NCBI RefSeq assembly: GCF_932526225.1
Contig: NC_064046.1
Location: forward strand, 16,071,408-16,135,407
Length of the DNA stretch: 64,000 bases
DNA from: Nematostella vectensis
Lineage: Eukaryota > Cnidaria > Anthozoa > Actiniaria > Edwardsiidae
Direction of reading: 5' to 3'
Part shown: in pieces, positions 62,222 to 64,000 of the stretch
Layout: every line of letters begins with the position of its first letter
Position numbering within the stretch: position 1 is the stretch's first letter
Notes under the pieces: model-generated
The model's input: the letters and a program-made list of their open reading frames with translations, nothing else
Told to the model about the DNA's origin: nothing
The model's database searches: none
Program-made: the position numbers and the translations under genes

Positions 62222-62287
62222 GTTTTCTATGAGTCAATAGAAAGTGAACGAGGCGCGTAGCCTCGCCCCTATTTGACTCTTAGAAAA
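62222..62287. repeat. Imperfect inverted repeat
   Basis: GTTTTCTATGAGTCAATAG pairs with CTATTTGACTCTTAGAAAAC with two differences; a second stem GAGGC/GCCTC lies between. Confidence 0.6.
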
Positions 62288-62308
62288 CGAAAACGAGTAG
62301 TCTAATTG

Positions 62309-62503
62309 TTTTAGTATAAATCCACTCACATACTACCTTCAAATAGCTGACGATGATTTTAATAACAATTCATGTTGTTTTTGTGAAAAACGCCGTTTTT
62401 TTTTCGCTACTCGCTATCTATCGCTTCGCTCAATAGATAGTGAGTATGGGAGCCAATCAAATGGCAGGATTTGTGATAGTATGCGAGTAGATTTATACTA
62501 AAA
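62309..62503. mobile_element. 195-bp MITE-like element
   Basis: 27-bp terminal inverted repeats with two mismatches; the outer 14 bases TTTTAGTATAAATC are exact. An internal near-palindrome (ACTCGCTATCTAT / ATAGATAGTGAGT) lies at about 62,406-62,445. No coding capacity. No clear target duplication could be fixed, so the superfamily is open. Confidence 0.6.
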
Positions 62504-62679
62504 TACTATATATACTCCTTGAATATGCTGATTATATATGAGCCTGGGAGAACGTGCCGTACGTAAAGAGAATCTCACGACATTAATTTAAATAAAATAC
62601 GATCTTTGGCCCTCGCGGTATGGGCAGATTGTCTTAGCAACTGAAAGTATTGACCATACAAATGTGCGCTTTTTCATAG

Positions 62680-64000
62680 GTGATTCACAACAGTGTCCCT
62701 TGTGAACCAAGAGAAGATCTCTACAATCTTTTGGATGCAAGAGAGGCTACAGGCCTCAGAATCAGCGTCCCAGCATACCGAAAAGTTGTCGACGAATTGT
62801 ATTCAAACCCCAACGAGGGCAGATTAATTGTTTTGTGCAAAGATAAAAGCACGGAACTTTTGGTAGGTATTGCTATCTTTAAGCGTCAGAATATTGACGC
62901 AGATTTGGTGTCTCCTTTGCCACATTCTCAGGTCCCAGTGTTTGCTGCTGCAAGACATCAGTACTGGGTTCTGTCATACGTGGTCAGAAGGAAAGATTCT
63001 CGAGGTAAGTTGATTGGACATTGTTGCCTTTGTGTTGGAATAGAATATATTTATAGTAATTTTTCAGGTAACCGGGCAAACATTTCATTTTGGCTGCAAG
63101 TGGCGGGATCATTTAGAAATACAAGTGCTTTAAAACTTTACTTAGAGTACCAGTTCACAATTGTCGCGATGTATGACGGCAATTCAATACTAATGTCTCT
63201 CTTAGATTTTGAGCAGGACACCCTTTTACGTATTAATACTACATTGCTACGAAATTTGGAAGCAAGATATTTGCTGCCCACTCTGAAGAAACATTTAGAA
63301 ACTCCGGAACGGAATACTGTTCAAGATTCGCAATCATCTATGATGGGTCAGGTAATAATTTATTGTAATTTATTATCATCATCATCAACATAATCATCAT
63401 CATTATTATTATTAATTATAATCACTATTTTAATTCAGGCAACTGCTACGAGTACTGCAAGTGCAACTGAAGACACAGAAGGTATTCTAGGTATTCATAG
63501 CTCATATTAATGCTTCATGTTTATACATAATTGTTGGATATGTGGGTAAGACTCATCAGGGGAAAATCACATATTACCCGCCCTACACCTGTGTATCGAG
63601 CACTGTTCTATAAACACCAGCACTAGCGCGCTAAGAACGTCTGAACTGACGCTTTATATGTTGATTCTACATATAGCAATGGATGACTCAGATGACGAAT
63701 CAGACGTGGGATCAGGCCCTTCTGACCATGGTGAAGCACCTACGCGTAAACGCCCAAGGACAAGCGTAGATGCTAATCAAGACCATCATAGCAGGAGTAT
63801 TGTAATTCCTGGACCGGTAATTGATAAGGTTGGAGGTGATTCAATTGACGATCTAATAAATTTTGTTTCAAGTTTACAATTTACAGGCTTTGTTGAGCAT
63901 TTGTCGTGGAGGCCATCTCTTAGGTTGAGCGCTTATTCTGAAGACGAGCGCATGATGATAAGTAATATGTCCAGCATGATCCGCAACATCAAGAAGCACG
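62680..64000 (+). CDS. Multi-exon gene of unknown function, partial at both ends
   Basis: Exons 62680-63004, 63068-63351, 63439-63481 and 63677-64000 (cut by the window) join in frame with GT/AG borders and matching phases (1, 0, 1). There is no ATG at the start: the acceptor TTTTTCATAG precedes GTGATTCAC, so earlier exons lie to the left or are missing. Exon 1 encodes a mixed hydrophobic stretch with RLIVLCKDKSTELLVGIAIF and WVLSYVVRRK. Exon 2 has NISFWLQVAG and many Leu. Exon 3 is Thr/Ser/Ala rich. Exon 4 starts acidic (MDDSDDESDVGSG), then has a basic cluster TRKRPRTS that could be a nuclear signal. I do not recognise the family. The first intron is 63 bp and in frame with no stop. Confidence 0.6.
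63005..63067 (+). other. 63-bp in-frame intron (exitron candidate)
   Basis: Begins GTAAGT and ends TTTTTCAG, both strong splice signals, but its length is a multiple of three and the frame stays open through it (KLIGHCCLCVGIEY...). Retention would add 21 residues, four of them Cys or His, without breaking the protein. Confidence 0.5.
63370..63420. repeat. Short (ATC)n/(ATT)n tract in intron
   Basis: TTATCATCATCATC, then ATAATCATCATC and ATTATTATTATTAATTA in the intron between the second and third exons of the unknown gene. Confidence 0.7.

Larger units (their letters stand above)
60776..62679. other. Intergenic region with small palindromes
   Basis: No supported gene. Holds three CCAAT-type motifs near 60,970-61,005, a YY1-like CCAAGATGGCGG at 60,931, a perfect hairpin, an imperfect inverted repeat, and a MITE-like element. 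Stretches 61,100-62,200 show only short unsupported frames. Confidence 0.5.

Overview
The window looks like nuclear DNA of a metazoan, most likely a marine invertebrate such as an anthozoan cnidarian. The reasons are spliced genes with GT-AG introns, a short TTAGGG telomeric tract, AT-rich non-coding DNA dense in palindromic mobile-element remnants, and a multi-exon Crypton-like tyrosine recombinase of the sort I associate with cnidarian genomes. The taxon is inference; no species can be named.

Layout. (1) Positions 1-48,750 are one uninterrupted head-to-tail satellite array that enters from beyond the left edge. Using the motif TTGTATGAAG as monomer start, there are 27 complete monomers, a partial one at the left edge and a truncated one at the right edge. 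Monomers fall into three length classes: about 2.0 kb (14), about 1.94-1.96 kb with a 58-bp deletion (6), and about 1.137 kb with one large deletion whose junction is the same in all seven. Each monomer carries a 109-bp inverted-repeat element flanked by TTAA, and a tRNA-like module on the minus strand followed by a T-run. Super-repeats at offsets of 3,949 bp, about 5.1 kb, 7,414 bp and about 16.5 kb show layered amplification. (2) 48,751-53,690 is a different, unclassified repeat region: a roughly 450-bp inverted repeat, an internal direct repeat of about 480 bp, and a box TACCTTCCGGGACA seen eight times in both orientations. It ends in five TTAGGG units. (3) 53,711-60,775 holds two broken, overlapping copies of one minus-strand gene for a tyrosine-recombinase-like protein. 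The right copy (58,852-60,682) has the catalytic domain including HxxR and Tyr but no N-terminal exons. The left copy (53,778-56,395) has the N-terminal and core-binding exons and the first catalytic exons but stops at the telomeric tract. Two exons are present in both. Between them are a 204-bp minisatellite with a CRE in nearly every unit, trinucleotide and hexanucleotide microsatellites, and a small tandem duplication of the last exon. (4) 60,776-62,679 is mostly non-coding, with a perfect hairpin and a 195-bp MITE-like element. (5) 62,680-64,000 carries four exons of a plus-strand gene of unknown function that runs off the right edge.

How it fits together (inference). The two half-genes have the order expected from a tandem or circularly permuted duplication of one gene. 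The left half breaks at TTAGGG repeats that abut the repeat region and the satellite. One reading is that a subtelomeric satellite block was joined to a broken recombinase gene; an assembly join is the main alternative.
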